A stretch of DNA of 64,000 bases from assembly GCA_018195615.1 (NCBI GenBank), contig JAGTPG010000002.1:1178001-1242000 (forward strand), read 5' to 3'. The notes under the pieces were generated by a model. That model was given only the letters and a program-made list of their open reading frames with translations. It did no database searches and was not told the origin of the DNA. The position numbers and the translations under genes are program-made. Source of the DNA: Streptomyces tuirus. GTDB taxonomy: Bacteria > Actinomycetota > Actinomycetes > Streptomycetales > Streptomycetaceae. Shown here piece by piece: positions 10,043-19,142 of the stretch (position 1 is the first letter of the stretch; every line of letters begins with the position of its first letter).

Positions 10043-10603
10043 GGGGCCGGCCGGGCCGAGGACGTCCGCCACGAGCCGGTGGGCGTAGGCGGCGTCGAGG
10101 CCGTCCGGGCGGAAGAGGATGCGGTACATCATGGGCGCGACGACCCGGTCGATGACCGTCTCGACGTCGGGTACCGGTTCCCCGCGCTCGCTCGCGCGGG
10201 TGAGGACGACCCCGATCTGCTCGGCGGCATAGGCGGAGCACTGCCCGGCGTTGCCGCCGTCCGGGTCGCCGAGCAGGGCGTCGCGGATGTAGGCGCGGCC
10301 GGTGGGCGAGGCCATCTCGTCGAGGAACTGCTCGGCCCAGGCCGTGAGGTCGGACGACAGGGTGCCGTGGTCCCGGGGCGCGGTGTCGGGCCGCAGCCGC
10401 TCCACGGCCACGTCCGACAGCAGCTCCTGCAGGTCTCCCCAGCGGCGGTAGATCGTCGAGGGCGTCACACCCGCGCGCTGGGCGACCATCGGCACGGTCA
10501 GGGCGTCCCGGCCGACCTCCGCTGCGAGTGCGCGCACGGCGGCGTGCACCGACGCCTGGACGCGGGCGCTGCGCCCACCGGGGCGCACCATCTGCCTGCT
10601 CAT
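10032..10603 (-). CDS. TetR-family repressor (frame broken at the last codons)
   Basis: The N-terminal HTH reads LTVPMVAQRAGVTPSTIYRRWGDLQELL (residues 38-65), followed by a variable ligand domain. The uncorrected frame runs on through antisense sequence of the acetyltransferase. Restoring one C in the run at 10042-10046 gives an ending of VLGPAGPPSR and a stop at 10032. It lies 29 bp downstream of the amidase on the same strand, so AtzG-like protein, amidase and repressor form one transcript. It probably controls that operon and the divergent metallo-beta-lactamase through the repeated CTTAAAGC/AACGCAA motifs. Confidence 0.88.
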
Positions 10604-10611
10604 GACACCAG

Positions 10612-10624
10612 CTTAAAGCGAAAT
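10612..10624. promoter_or_regulatory. Possible TetR site between amidase and tetR
   Basis: CTTAAAGCGAAAT lies directly upstream of the TetR start and resembles the sites at 12251-12263 (CTTAAAAGCTAAT) and 12313-12323 (inverse ATTGCTTTAAG). AT-rich islands like this stand out in the high-GC background, suggesting a third operator for autoregulation. Confidence 0.4.
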
Positions 10625-10632
10625 CGTTGCGT

Positions 10633-12041
10633 CTAGGCGCCCGCCAGGGGCATCGGTGCGGGCGCGAGCTCACGGGCGGGCCGCGTCTGTTCGTAGGCGT
10701 GGCCGACCCGCAGCAGCCGGCTCTCCCCGAGCGGCCTGCCGAGGAGCTGCATGCCGATCGGCAGACCCGCCGTGTCGTGGCCGACCGGCAGGGAAAGGGA
10801 GGGCACGCCGGTGATGTTGGCGGGTGCGGAGAGCCGGACACAGGCGTCGGCGACGCCCTCGACGGCGCCGTCGGGCCAGGTGATCGTCTCCTGGCCGGCC
10901 TCGACCGCGGTGGCCGGGACGCTGGGGCCGCTATCAGGTCGACCTCCCGCAGCAGGCGCTCCCACTCCTGCCGCATGAGGGTGCGGGAGCGCTGGGCGCG
11001 CAGGTAGTCCCCCGCCGGCATCAGCTCGCCGGCCTCGAGAAGGACCCGGACGTCGTCCTGGTAGAGCTCGGGCACCGTGCGCAGGGCGCCTTCGTGGTAG
11101 GCGGTGGCCTCGGGCACCATCAGGCCCCACTGGGTGGCCTGGACGTAGCGGGCCATGGGGATCTCGACCTCGACGAGGCGGGCGCCGAGAGCCTCGAGCC
11201 GGCCGATCGCGCGCCGGACGGCGGCCTCCACCTCCGTGTCGACATGGTCGAAGTAGTACGTCCGCGGCACACCGATCCGCAGTCCGGTCAGGTCCGGGTC
11301 CGGCCCCGGGCGGTAGTGCGCCGGGGGTGCGGTCAGGGAGGCGGGGTCGCGGGGGTCGTGACCGGCCACGGCGGCGAGCACCAGGGCCGCGTCCTCGACG
11401 GTACGGGTGACCGGGCCGACGTGGTCCAGCGACCAGGACAGGGAGGTGACGCCGTGGCGCGGCACGAGGCCGTAGGTCGGTTTGAGGCCGACGACGCCGT
11501 TGAACGCGGCGGGTACCCGGATGGATCCGCCGGTGTCGGTGCCCAGGGCGAAGGTGGCGGTGCCCGCGGCGACGGCGACGGCCGATCCGCCGCTGGAGCC
11601 ACCGGCCACCCGGTCGCGGTCCCAGGCGTTGCGGGTCTGCGGGGTGGTCAGCCCGTATGCGAACTCGTGGGTGTGGGTCTTGCCGACCAGGACGGCTCCG
11701 GCCGCCGACAGCCGGGCGGCGACCGCGCTGTCGGTCCGTGCGCGATGGCCCGACCTGACCCGCGAACTGGCCGATGTCGCCACTCCGGCGACATCGATCA
11801 GGTCCTTCAGGCCCATGGGGATGCCGTGCAGCGGGCCGCGGTACCGGCCGGCGGCGATCTCGTCCGCGGCTTCGCCCGCGGCCCGGCGGGCCTGCTCGGC
11901 CCGGACGGCGACGTAGGCCCCGAGGTGCGGCTCCCTCTGGCCGGCGCGCTCCAGCACGGAGTCCACGAGTTCGACGGGGGACAGCCGCCGCGCCCGGATC
12001 GCGTCGGCGGCGGCACTGAGGGTCAGTTCACAGGGCTGCAT
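10633..12041 (-). CDS. Amidase-signature family hydrolase (frame broken)
   Basis: An amidase of the GatA/AtzF superfamily, about 469 aa. The Ser-cisSer-Lys triad regions are visible: GIPMGLKDLIDVAG (Lys), VAGGSSGGSAVAVAAG (cis-Ser) and LGTDTGGSIRVPAAF (nucleophile). One C is missing near 10930; after correction the C-terminus continues as TAVEAGQETITWPDG...VGHAYEQ, normal for the family. Its ATG lies inside the end of the AtzG-like gene (14-bp overlap), so translation is coupled. The substrate is unknown; the pairing recalls AtzE/AtzG-type amide hydrolases. Confidence 0.9.
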
Positions 12042-12243
12042 CGCGCGTCTCCTGCGCTGCTGCCGCGCGGTAGGCGGGGGCGGGCGGCGTGTCGCCGAAG
12101 TCCAGTTCCCGCAGGATCGCGACGACGGAGTGGATGTGGTCGGCGGTGGCCGCGACCGCGGCGTGGCGGTCGGCGGGCAGGGGGAGCCCGGCGCGGTGCG
12201 CCCAGTGGGCCGCGTCCCGTGGCGTGAGTCCGGCGTGGGACAT
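12028..12243 (-). CDS. AtzG-like small partner of the amidase
   Basis: A 71-aa acidic protein: LPADRHAAVAATADHIHSVVAILRELDFGDTPPAPAY. This short motif of helices followed by L-x-x-x-D-F-G-D-x-x-P-A is typical of AtzG-like (DUF4089) proteins, which form a GatC-like subunit with an AtzE/GatA-type amidase. The overlap with the amidase start supports complex formation. Its own start faces the TetR operator region. Confidence 0.75.
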   Translation of the reverse strand: MSHAGLTPRDAAHWAHRAGLPLPADRHAAVAATADHIHSVVAILRELDFGDTPPAPAYRAAAAQETRDAAL

Positions 12244-12250
12244 GAGCCTC

Positions 12251-12323
12251 CTTAAAAGCTAATGGTTTGCGTTAGTGGACTGTAGGTCGTACGGTCTCCT
12301 TAACGCAAACAGATTGCTTTAAG
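12251..12323. promoter_or_regulatory. Divergent operator region with inverted repeats
   Basis: The 97-bp gap between the AtzG-like gene and the metallo-beta-lactamase is AT-rich. GTTTGCGTTA (12265-12274) is a perfect inverse of TAACGCAAAC (12301-12310). Around the second arm, TTAACGCAA, a 5-bp spacer and TTGCTTTAA form a near-perfect palindrome. CTTAAAAGCTAAT at 12251-12263 is a related motif. Likely TetR operators overlapping both promoters. Confidence 0.65.
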
Positions 12324-12340
12324 ACTTCGAAGGAGGACCC

Positions 12341-13222
12341 ATGACCACACCCGCCTCCTGGACCGTGGGCGACGTCACCGTCCACCGCATCGACGAGACC
12401 CCCTTGCCACCCGCCACCGGCTCATGGCTGCTGCCCGACGCAACGCCGGACGTGGTCGCGGGGCAGGACTGGCTGCGACCCCACTTCGCCGACGGCGACG
12501 GCGTCCTGCGCATCGACAGCCACAGCTTCGCGTTCACCAACGGCGGGCTGCGGGTCCTGGTGGACACCGGCATCGGAAACGGCAAGGAGCGGGCCAACCC
12601 CGCCTGGCACGGCCTCGACACCGACTACCTCCAGCGCCTCACCGCCGCCGGGTTCCCCCCGGACTCGGTCGACCTGGTGGTCCTCACCCACCTGCACGCC
12701 GACCACGTCGGCTGGAACACCCGGGAGGAGAAGGGGGCATGGGTCCCCACCTTCCCGAACGCGCGCTATCTGACCTCCCGAGCCGAGCGGGAGTTCTGGG
12801 CCGGGTACGACATGGACGAGGCGCGCCGGCAGATGTTCCGTGACTCCGTGATCCCGGTGGAGGAGGCAGAGCTGCTCGATCTCGTGGACGTCCCCACCGG
12901 GGGTGTAGAAGTCGCCGCCGGCCTGCGTCTGCTCCCGACCCCCGGGCACACCCCGGGCCACATCGCCGTGGAACTGACCAGCCGCGGACGGACGGCGCTG
13001 ATCACCGGCGACTGCGTCCACCACCCCGTCCAGCTCGCCCGCCCCGGCATCGGCGCCTGCGTCGACATCGACCCGGAGGCGTCCGAGGCCTCGCGCCGCG
13101 CGCTGCTCGCTTCACTGGCCGGTACGCATACTCTCCTCCTGGGTACGCACTTCGCACCGCCCACCGCGGGCCGGGTCGTGGCCCACGGGGACACCTACCG
13201 GCTCTCACCCGCCCCCGTCTGA
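12341..13222 (+). CDS. Metallo-beta-lactamase-fold hydrolase
   Basis: A 293-aa MBL-fold enzyme with the zinc motif THLHADHVGWN (HxHxDH) near residue 114, the GHTPGH histidine at about residue 208, the TGDCVHH aspartate and a late GTHFAPP histidine. This metal-ligand set marks the lactonase/hydrolase branch (AttM-like) rather than a true class B lactamase. It has a strong RBS (GAAGGAGGACCC). It is divergent from the amidase operon and shares its operator region, so both may act on one inducing compound. Confidence 0.9.
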   Translation: MTTPASWTVGDVTVHRIDETPLPPATGSWLLPDATPDVVAGQDWLRPHFADGDGVLRIDSHSFAFTNGGLRVLVDTGIGNGKERANPAWHGLDTDYLQRLTAAGFPPDSVDLVVLTHLHADHVGWNTREEKGAWVPTFPNARYLTSRAEREFWAGYDMDEARRQMFRDSVIPVEEAELLDLVDVPTGGVEVAAGLRLLPTPGHTPGHIAVELTSRGRTALITGDCVHHPVQLARPGIGACVDIDPEASEASRRALLASLAGTHTLLLGTHFAPPTAGRVVAHGDTYRLSPAPV

Positions 13223-13377
13223 GCGACCCGGCATGATGGCTTTGCCCATCCTTTACCCTTGGATGGCCACTCGGTTCTCATGAAAGGTTGTGAGCGTCCG
13301 CCCATGGGCGAGCCTCCCCGTGCGCGCCGTCGCGCGTTCCGCCCCGTCCTGGAGAACCATGGAACGGGGGTGAACCG

Positions 13378-14718
13378 ATGACCGAAGTGCTCCTCCTGTT
13401 GGCGGCGATCCTGCTCTCGCTCGCCTGCGGTGCCTTCGTGGCGGCCGAATTCTCCCTCACCACGGTCGAGCGCGCCGAACTGGAGCAGGCGGCGGCGCGC
13501 GGCGAGCGGGGCGCGCCGGGTGCGCTGAAGGCCGTACGGAACCTGACGTTCCAGCTCTCCGGGGCGCAGCTGGGCATCACGGTCACGAACCTGGTCGTCG
13601 GCATGCTCGCCGAGCCGTCGATCGCGGCGTTGATCGCCGGGCCGCTGGAGGACGTCGGCGTCTCACGGTCGGCGTCGCACAGCCTCGCGCTGGTGCTCGG
13701 CACAGCCCTGTCGACGGTGTTCCTGATGGTCGTCGGCGAGCTGGTGCCCAAGAACTGGGCGATCTCGTCGCCGCTGACGGTCGCCAAGACCGTCGGCAAC
13801 GCCCAGCGCTGGTTCAGCGCCGCGTTCCGGCCGTTCATCGGGCACCTCAACAACACGGCGAACCGTGTCGTGCGCCGGATCGGTGTGGAGCCCGCCGAGG
13901 AACTGGCGTCGGCGCGCGGGCCACAGGAGCTGGCGGCGCTCGCCCGGCACTCCGCGAAGGAGGGCGCGCTGGAGGCCGACACCGCCGAGCTGTTCGTGCG
14001 GACGCTGAACCTCGCCGACCTGACCGCGGAGAACGTGATGACGCCCCGGGTCCAGGTCGTCGCCCTGGAGGTGCAGGCGACCCTGGAGGACGTGGCCAAC
14101 GCGACCCGGGCGACCGGCCTGTCCCGCTTCCCCGTCTACCGCGGCACCCTCGACTCGGTCGTCGGGACCGCGCATGTGAAAGACGTCCTGGCGGTGCCGG
14201 CCGAGCGCCGGACCCGGATCTTCGTCTCCGAGCTGATGCGTGAGCCGCTGCTGGTCCCCGAGACGCTCACGGTCGACCGGCTCCTGGACCGGCTCTCCGG
14301 CAAGCGGACCATGGCCGTGGTCATCGACGAGTACGGCGGCACGGCGGGCGTGGCCACCCTGGAGGACATCGTCGAGGAGGTCGTCGGCGAGGTGCGCGAC
14401 GAGCACGACCCGCACGAGCTGCCGGACCTCGCCCCGGCGGGCACGGACGAGTCCGGCCACGCCCTGTACTCGGCCGACGGTTCCGCCCGTGTGGACCACC
14501 TCGAACGCATCGGGCTGCGCGCGCCGGAAGGACCGTACGAGACGCTCGCCGGGCTGGTGGCGACGGTGCTCGGCCGGATACCGGCCCCAGGTGACACCCT
14601 CGAGGTCGTCGGCTGGCACATGGAGGTGCTGGACGCCACCGGGCGCCGGGCGGCCCGCGTCCGGCTGCGCGCGCCGCTCGACGACGAGCAGCCCGACGAG
14701 AAGGAGGTGGAGCTGTGA
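13378..14718 (+). CDS. CNNM/HlyC-CorC family membrane protein with CBS domains, first copy
   Basis: A 446-aa protein: an N-terminal DUF21 (CNNM) transmembrane domain (LLLLAAILLSLACGAFVAAEFSL, later GTALSTVFLMVVGELVPKNWAI), two CBS domains (VMTPRVQVVALEVQATLEDV and LMREPLLVPETLTVDRLLDRL with the MAVVIDEYGGTAGVATLEDIVEEVVGE signature), and a C-terminal CorC_HlyC domain. The family is linked to Mg2+/Co2+ handling and CBS nucleotide sensing. The stop overlaps the start of the second copy (GTGA), so the two are coupled and possibly form a heteromer. Confidence 0.92.
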   Translation: MTEVLLLLAAILLSLACGAFVAAEFSLTTVERAELEQAAARGERGAPGALKAVRNLTFQLSGAQLGITVTNLVVGMLAEPSIAALIAGPLEDVGVSRSASHSLALVLGTALSTVFLMVVGELVPKNWAISSPLTVAKTVGNAQRWFSAAFRPFIGHLNNTANRVVRRIGVEPAEELASARGPQELAALARHSAKEGALEADTAELFVRTLNLADLTAENVMTPRVQVVALEVQATLEDVANATRATGLSRFPVYRGTLDSVVGTAHVKDVLAVPAERRTRIFVSELMREPLLVPETLTVDRLLDRLSGKRTMAVVIDEYGGTAGVATLEDIVEEVVGEVRDEHDPHELPDLAPAGTDESGHALYSADGSARVDHLERIGLRAPEGPYETLAGLVATVLGRIPAPGDTLEVVGWHMEVLDATGRRAARVRLRAPLDDEQPDEKEVEL

Positions 14719-15728
14719 CCGCCGTCCAGCTTCTGATCGGTCTGGCGACGCTCGTCGTCAACGCCTTCTTCGTCGGCGCCGAGTTCGCGCTGATCTCGGT
14801 GCGCCGCAGCCAGATCGAGCCCTACGCCGACCAGGGCGACCGGCGCGCCAAGAGTGTGCTGTGGGGCCTGGAGCACGTGTCCGCGCTGATGGCGGCGGCG
14901 CAGCTCGGCATCACCCTGTGCACGCTGGTACTGGGCGTGGTCGCCGAGCCGGCGATCGCGCATCTGCTGGAGCCGGTGTTCCACGCGGTCGGCGTGCCCG
15001 AGGGCGCGGGCCACGCGGTGTCCTTCGTGATCGCGCTGGCCCTGGCGACGTATCTGCACATGCTGCTCGGCGAGATGGTGCCGAAGAACATCGCGCTCGC
15101 CGAGCCGGTGCGCAGCGCGCTGGCGCTCGGCCCGCCCCTGGTGGCGCTGTCCCGGGCGCTGCGCCCGGTGATCTTCACGGTGAACGCCTTCGCCAACACG
15201 CTGCTGAAGCTGCTGCGCGTCGAGGCCCGGGAGGAGGTCGCCGCCTCCTACTCGGACGCCGAGATAGCGCAGATCGTGAAGGACTCCACCGAGGCCGGCC
15301 TGATCGACGACCGCGCCCAGGAGCGGCTCCACGACGCCCTGGAGCTGGGCCGCCGCCCGGTGCGTGACGTGGTGCTGCCGCTGGAGCGCGTGGTGTACGC
15401 GAGCGTCGGCGTCACTCCGGAGGAACTGGAGCGGCTGTCGGCGGAGTCCGGGTTCTCCCGCTTCCCGGTGGTGGACGAGGGGCGGCGGATCGTCGGCTAT
15501 CTGCATGTGAAGGACGCGCTGGACGCCGCCGGACGCGACGTGCCGTTCCGGCTGCGGGACATGCGGCCCATCGCGCGGGTGCGGGAGCGCACCCCGCTGG
15601 ACGACGTCCTCACGGCCATGCGGGGCAGCCGTACGCACCTCGCGGCCGTCCTCGGGGCGGACGGACGGCTGGCCGGCCTGGTGACCATGGAGGACGTGCT
15701 GCGGGAGCTGTTCGGCCAGCGGGTGTGA
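14715..15728 (+). CDS. CNNM/CBS-domain membrane protein, second copy
   Basis: A 337-aa paralogue of the preceding gene: a DUF21 membrane domain (LIGLATLVVNAFFVGAEFALISV, LALATYLHMLLGEMVPKNIAL) and two CBS domains (PLERVVYASVGVTPEELERL; MRPIARVRERTPLDDVLTAM). It ends at the second CBS domain (VTMEDVLRELFGQRV) without the CorC_HlyC tail, so it is the shorter partner of the pair. The GTG start overlaps the upstream stop by 4 bp. Confidence 0.92.
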   Translation: MTAVQLLIGLATLVVNAFFVGAEFALISVRRSQIEPYADQGDRRAKSVLWGLEHVSALMAAAQLGITLCTLVLGVVAEPAIAHLLEPVFHAVGVPEGAGHAVSFVIALALATYLHMLLGEMVPKNIALAEPVRSALALGPPLVALSRALRPVIFTVNAFANTLLKLLRVEAREEVAASYSDAEIAQIVKDSTEAGLIDDRAQERLHDALELGRRPVRDVVLPLERVVYASVGVTPEELERLSAESGFSRFPVVDEGRRIVGYLHVKDALDAAGRDVPFRLRDMRPIARVRERTPLDDVLTAMRGSRTHLAAVLGADGRLAGLVTMEDVLRELFGQRV

Positions 15729-15790
15729 GACCGGGCCCGGCGAGGGCGACCGACTGCTGAGTATGTGCACGGGATACCATTTCCGTCGCC

Positions 15791-16564
15791 ATGCAGACGA
15801 ACTCCACCTACAGCAGCCTGGTCGCGGTCGGCGACTCCTTCACCGAGGGCATGTCGGACCTGCTGCCCGACGGCACCTACCGGGGCTGGGCCGACCTGCT
15901 CGCCGCCCGGATGGCGGCCCGCACGCCCGGCTTCCGGTACGCCAACCTCGCGGTACGCGGCAAGCTGATCCAGCAGATCGTCGACGAGCAGGTGGACGTG
16001 GCGGCCGCCATGGAGGCGGACGTCGTCACCCTGGTGGGCGGGCTCAACGACACGCTGCGGCCCAAGTGCGACATGGGCCGGGTGCGCGGACTCCTGGAGG
16101 AGGCCGTGGAGAAACTGGCCCCCTCGTGCAAGCAGCTCGTGCTGATGCGCAGCCCCGGCCGGCAGGGCCCCGTCCTGGAGCGGTTCCGGCCGCGCATGGA
16201 GGAGCTGTTCGCCTGCGTCGACGAACTGGCCGCACGGCACGGCGCGATCGTCGTCGACCTGTACGGTGCCCCCTCGCTCAGCGATCCTCGGCTGTGGGAC
16301 GTGGACCGGCTGCACCTGACGGCCGAGGGACACCGCCGGGTCGCCGAGGCGGTCTGGCAGGCGCTCGGCCACGAGCCCGAGGACACCGATTGGCACACGC
16401 CGATGCCGGCGACGCTGCCACCGGGCTGGATCATGCGCCGCGTGGCCGACGCGCGCTTCGCCCGGCAGCACCTGCTGCCGTGGATAGGCCGCCGCCTGAC
16501 GGGCCGCTCCTCGGGCGACGGCCGGCCGCCGAAGCGGCCGGAGCTGCTGCCGTACGAGCTGTAG
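15791..16564 (+). CDS. SGNH/GDSL-family hydrolase
   Basis: A 257-aa esterase-like protein. Block I is VAVGDSFTEG with nucleophile S16, block III is VGGLNDTLRP (Gly/Asn oxyanion) and block V is D-V-D-R-L-H-L (Asp/His). There is no clear signal peptide, so it is probably cytoplasmic. The substrate is unknown; such proteins are single-copy and conserved in streptomycetes. The ATG follows the CBS gene by 62 bp. Confidence 0.88.
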   Translation: MQTNSTYSSLVAVGDSFTEGMSDLLPDGTYRGWADLLAARMAARTPGFRYANLAVRGKLIQQIVDEQVDVAAAMEADVVTLVGGLNDTLRPKCDMGRVRGLLEEAVEKLAPSCKQLVLMRSPGRQGPVLERFRPRMEELFACVDELAARHGAIVVDLYGAPSLSDPRLWDVDRLHLTAEGHRRVAEAVWQALGHEPEDTDWHTPMPATLPPGWIMRRVADARFARQHLLPWIGRRLTGRSSGDGRPPKRPELLPYEL

Positions 16565-16647
16565 GTCCCCGTGCGACACGCTCTCGTAGGTTCCGACGAA
16601 AAGGCCGGTGCGCTGGCCTGCGCGAATCGCCAGTAGAATCCGTCCAC

Positions 16648-18090
16648 GTGACTTCCGCTCCCGCCAAGCCCCGTATCCCGAACGTCCTCGCCGGACGGTA
16701 CGCCTCCGCCGAGCTCGCCACGCTCTGGTCGCCCGAGCAGAAGGTGAAGCTGGAGCGGCAGCTCTGGCTCGCCGTGCTGCGCGCCCAGAAGGACCTCGGG
16801 ATCGAGGTGCCGGACGCGGCGCTCGCCGACTACGAGCGGGTCCTCGACACCGTCGACCTGGCCTCCATCGCCGAGCGCGAGAAGGTCACGCGGCACGACG
16901 TGAAGGCGCGGATCGAGGAGTTCAACGACCTCGCCGGGCACGAGCACGTGCACAAGGGCATGACCTCCCGCGACCTCACCGAGAACGTCGAGCAGCTGCA
17001 GATCCGGCTCTCGCTGGAGCTGATGCGCGACCGCACGGTGGCGGTCCTGGCCCGCCTCGGCAAGCTCGCCGGCGAGTACGGCGAACTGGTCATGGCCGGC
17101 CGCTCGCACAACGTCGCCGCGCAGGCCACCACCCTCGGCAAGCGCTTCGCGACCGCCACCGACGAACTGCTGGTGGCGTACGGCCGCATCGAGGAGCTGC
17201 TGGGCCGCTACCCGCTGCGCGGCATCAAGGGCCCGGTCGGCACCGCGCAGGACATGCTGGACCTGCTGGGCGGGGACGCCGGGAAACTCGCGGAGCTGGA
17301 GCAGCGGATCGCCGGGCACCTGGGCTTCTCGCAGGCGTTCACGTCGGTCGGCCAGGTCTACCCGCGCTCGCTGGACTACGAGGTCGTCACCGCGCTGGTG
17401 CAGCTGGCGGCGGCCCCCTCGTCGCTGGCCAAGACCATCCGGCTGATGGCCGGGCACGAGCTGGTCACCGAGGGCTTCAAGCCGGGCCAGGTCGGCTCCT
17501 CGGCGATGCCGCACAAGATGAACACCCGCTCCTGCGAGCGCGTCAACGGCCTGATGGTGATCCTGCGCGGCTACGCCTCGATGACCGGTGAGCTGGCGGG
17601 CGACCAGTGGAACGAGGGCGACGTGTCCTGCTCGGTGGTGCGCCGGGTCGCGCTGCCGGACGCGTTCTTCGCGCTGGACGGCCTGCTGGAGACGTTCCTC
17701 ACGGTGCTCGACGAGTTCGGCGCGTTCCCGGCGGTCGTGGCCCGCGAGCTGGACCGGTACCTGCCGTTCCTCGCCACCACCAAGGTCCTTATGGGTGCGG
17801 TGCGCGCCGGTGTCGGGCGGGAGCTCGCGCACGAGGCGATCAAGGAGAACGCCGTCGCCTCCGCGCTCGCCATGCGCGAGCAGGGCGCCGAGCGCAACGA
17901 ACTGCTCGACAAGCTGGCCGCCGACGCGCGCATCCCGCTCGACCGGGCCGAGCTGGACGCGCTGATGGCCGACAAGCTGTCCTTCACGGGTGCCGCCGGC
18001 GACCAGGTCGCCGTCGTCGTCGCCCGGGTCGAGGAGATCGTGAAGCAGCACCCCCAGGCCGCGGGCTACACGCCCGGGGCGATTCTCTGA
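16648..18090 (+). CDS. purB: Adenylosuccinate lyase
   Basis: Catalyses two beta-eliminations in purine synthesis: SAICAR to AICAR and adenylosuccinate to AMP. 480 aa with the fumarase-superfamily signature GSSAMPHKMNTRSCERVNGL, the catalytic loop GRSHNVAAQATTLGKRF and HEHVHKGMTSRDLTEN. The GTG start is chosen because a TAGAAT -10 box (16634-16639) lies just 8 bp upstream, implying a leaderless or nearly leaderless mRNA. Longer readings of this frame enter the GDSL gene and are not real. Confidence 0.97.
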   Translation: MTSAPAKPRIPNVLAGRYASAELATLWSPEQKVKLERQLWLAVLRAQKDLGIEVPDAALADYERVLDTVDLASIAEREKVTRHDVKARIEEFNDLAGHEHVHKGMTSRDLTENVEQLQIRLSLELMRDRTVAVLARLGKLAGEYGELVMAGRSHNVAAQATTLGKRFATATDELLVAYGRIEELLGRYPLRGIKGPVGTAQDMLDLLGGDAGKLAELEQRIAGHLGFSQAFTSVGQVYPRSLDYEVVTALVQLAAAPSSLAKTIRLMAGHELVTEGFKPGQVGSSAMPHKMNTRSCERVNGLMVILRGYASMTGELAGDQWNEGDVSCSVVRRVALPDAFFALDGLLETFLTVLDEFGAFPAVVARELDRYLPFLATTKVLMGAVRAGVGRELAHEAIKENAVASALAMREQGAERNELLDKLAADARIPLDRAELDALMADKLSFTGAAGDQVAVVVARVEEIVKQHPQAAGYTPGAIL

Positions 18091-18103
18091 CGCGCCGCAC
18101 ACG

Positions 18104-18649
18104 ATGGCGCGTTTCACGCCCGAGCAGCTGGAGGCCGCCCGCGACCGTGTCGTGCCCGATGTGGTCGCGGACGGTCTGCGGGTGCTGTTCTGCGGGATAA
18201 ATCCCGGGTTGATGACGGCCGCGACGGGCCATCACTTCGCCCGCCCCGGCAACCGCTTCTGGCCGGTGCTCCACCGGTCCGGGTTCACGCCCAGGCTGCT
18301 GAAGCCGTCGGAGCAGCAGGAGCTGCTGTCGTACGGGCTGGGCATCACCAACGTCGTGGCGCGGCCGACCGCGCGGGCCGACGAGCTGAGCGCCGAGGAG
18401 TACCGGGAGGGCGGGCGGCTGCTGGCGCTGAAGGTGGGGCGACTGCGGCCGCGCTGGCTGGCCGTGGTGGGGGTGACCGCCTACCGCGCGGCGTTCGACG
18501 ACCGGAAGGCACAGGTCGGGCCGCAGTCACGGACCATCGGGGACACGCGCGTATGGGTGCTGCCCAACCCGAGCGGGCTGAACGCGCACTGGACGGCCGA
18601 GACCATGGCCGAGGAGTTCGGGCGGCTGCGGGAAGCCGCCGAGAGCTGA
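18104..18649 (+). CDS. mug: G/U mismatch-specific uracil-DNA glycosylase
   Basis: A 181-aa base-excision repair enzyme removing uracil or ethenocytosine opposite guanine. Motif 1 is LFCGINPGLMTAATGHHFARPGNRFW, with the MUG-type Asn in GINPG. Motif 2 is VLPNPSGLNAHW. It begins 13 bp after purB and is probably co-transcribed with it. Confidence 0.93.
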   Translation: MARFTPEQLEAARDRVVPDVVADGLRVLFCGINPGLMTAATGHHFARPGNRFWPVLHRSGFTPRLLKPSEQQELLSYGLGITNVVARPTARADELSAEEYREGGRLLALKVGRLRPRWLAVVGVTAYRAAFDDRKAQVGPQSRTIGDTRVWVLPNPSGLNAHWTAETMAEEFGRLREAAES

Positions 18650-18653
18650 TCTC

Positions 18654-19085
18654 TCACGGCGGGTCCGTCTCCGTGATCACGGCCAGGAGCTGGACGTCGG
18701 CCGCCGGGTCCCGGTCCGCGACCGCCACGGCGACCCATCGGCCGGTGCCCTCCACATGCCACACGTACGCCACTTCGGCCCACGCGCTCAACTCGCCCCA
18801 CGGCCGGGGTATCTCCTCCCGCTCGGTGCGCAACAGGACGGTCTGCAGGTTGTAGGGGTCGGTGTCGCCCCAGCGCGAGGCCAGGAGTTCGCAGACGGCG
18901 TCCCGGTTCTTCTCGAACTGGTCGATCGTCACCGCCCGGGTCGCGGGGTCGCCGTCCGCGGCGCTCTCTAACACCGCGACGTGGTAGCGGGGTCCCGAGG
19001 TGCCGACGTCCGACGGGCCGTGCTCCGCCGGATAGGGGCGGAAGCACAGCTCGTCGACGAGGGCGATGTGCCGCGCGATGTTCAT
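18654..19085 (-). CDS. Conserved hypothetical protein
   Basis: A 143-aa soluble protein starting MNIARHIALVDELCFRPY. I do not recognise a named family. It contains an acidic, tryptophan-rich second half (VWHVEGTGRWVAVAVADRD) and no membrane segment or obvious catalytic motif. The start at 19085 is preferred over one 45 bp upstream because GGACCTC precedes it. It is convergent with mug (4-bp gap). Confidence 0.6.
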   Translation of the reverse strand: MNIARHIALVDELCFRPYPAEHGPSDVGTSGPRYHVAVLESAADGDPATRAVTIDQFEKNRDAVCELLASRWGDTDPYNLQTVLLRTEREEIPRPWGELSAWAEVAYVWHVEGTGRWVAVAVADRDPAADVQLLAVITETDPP

Positions 19086-19142
19086 GAGGTCCAGTAAACC
19101 CGCCGCCACTGACACTTGGCGGGGCATCACCCCTGTTATCGG

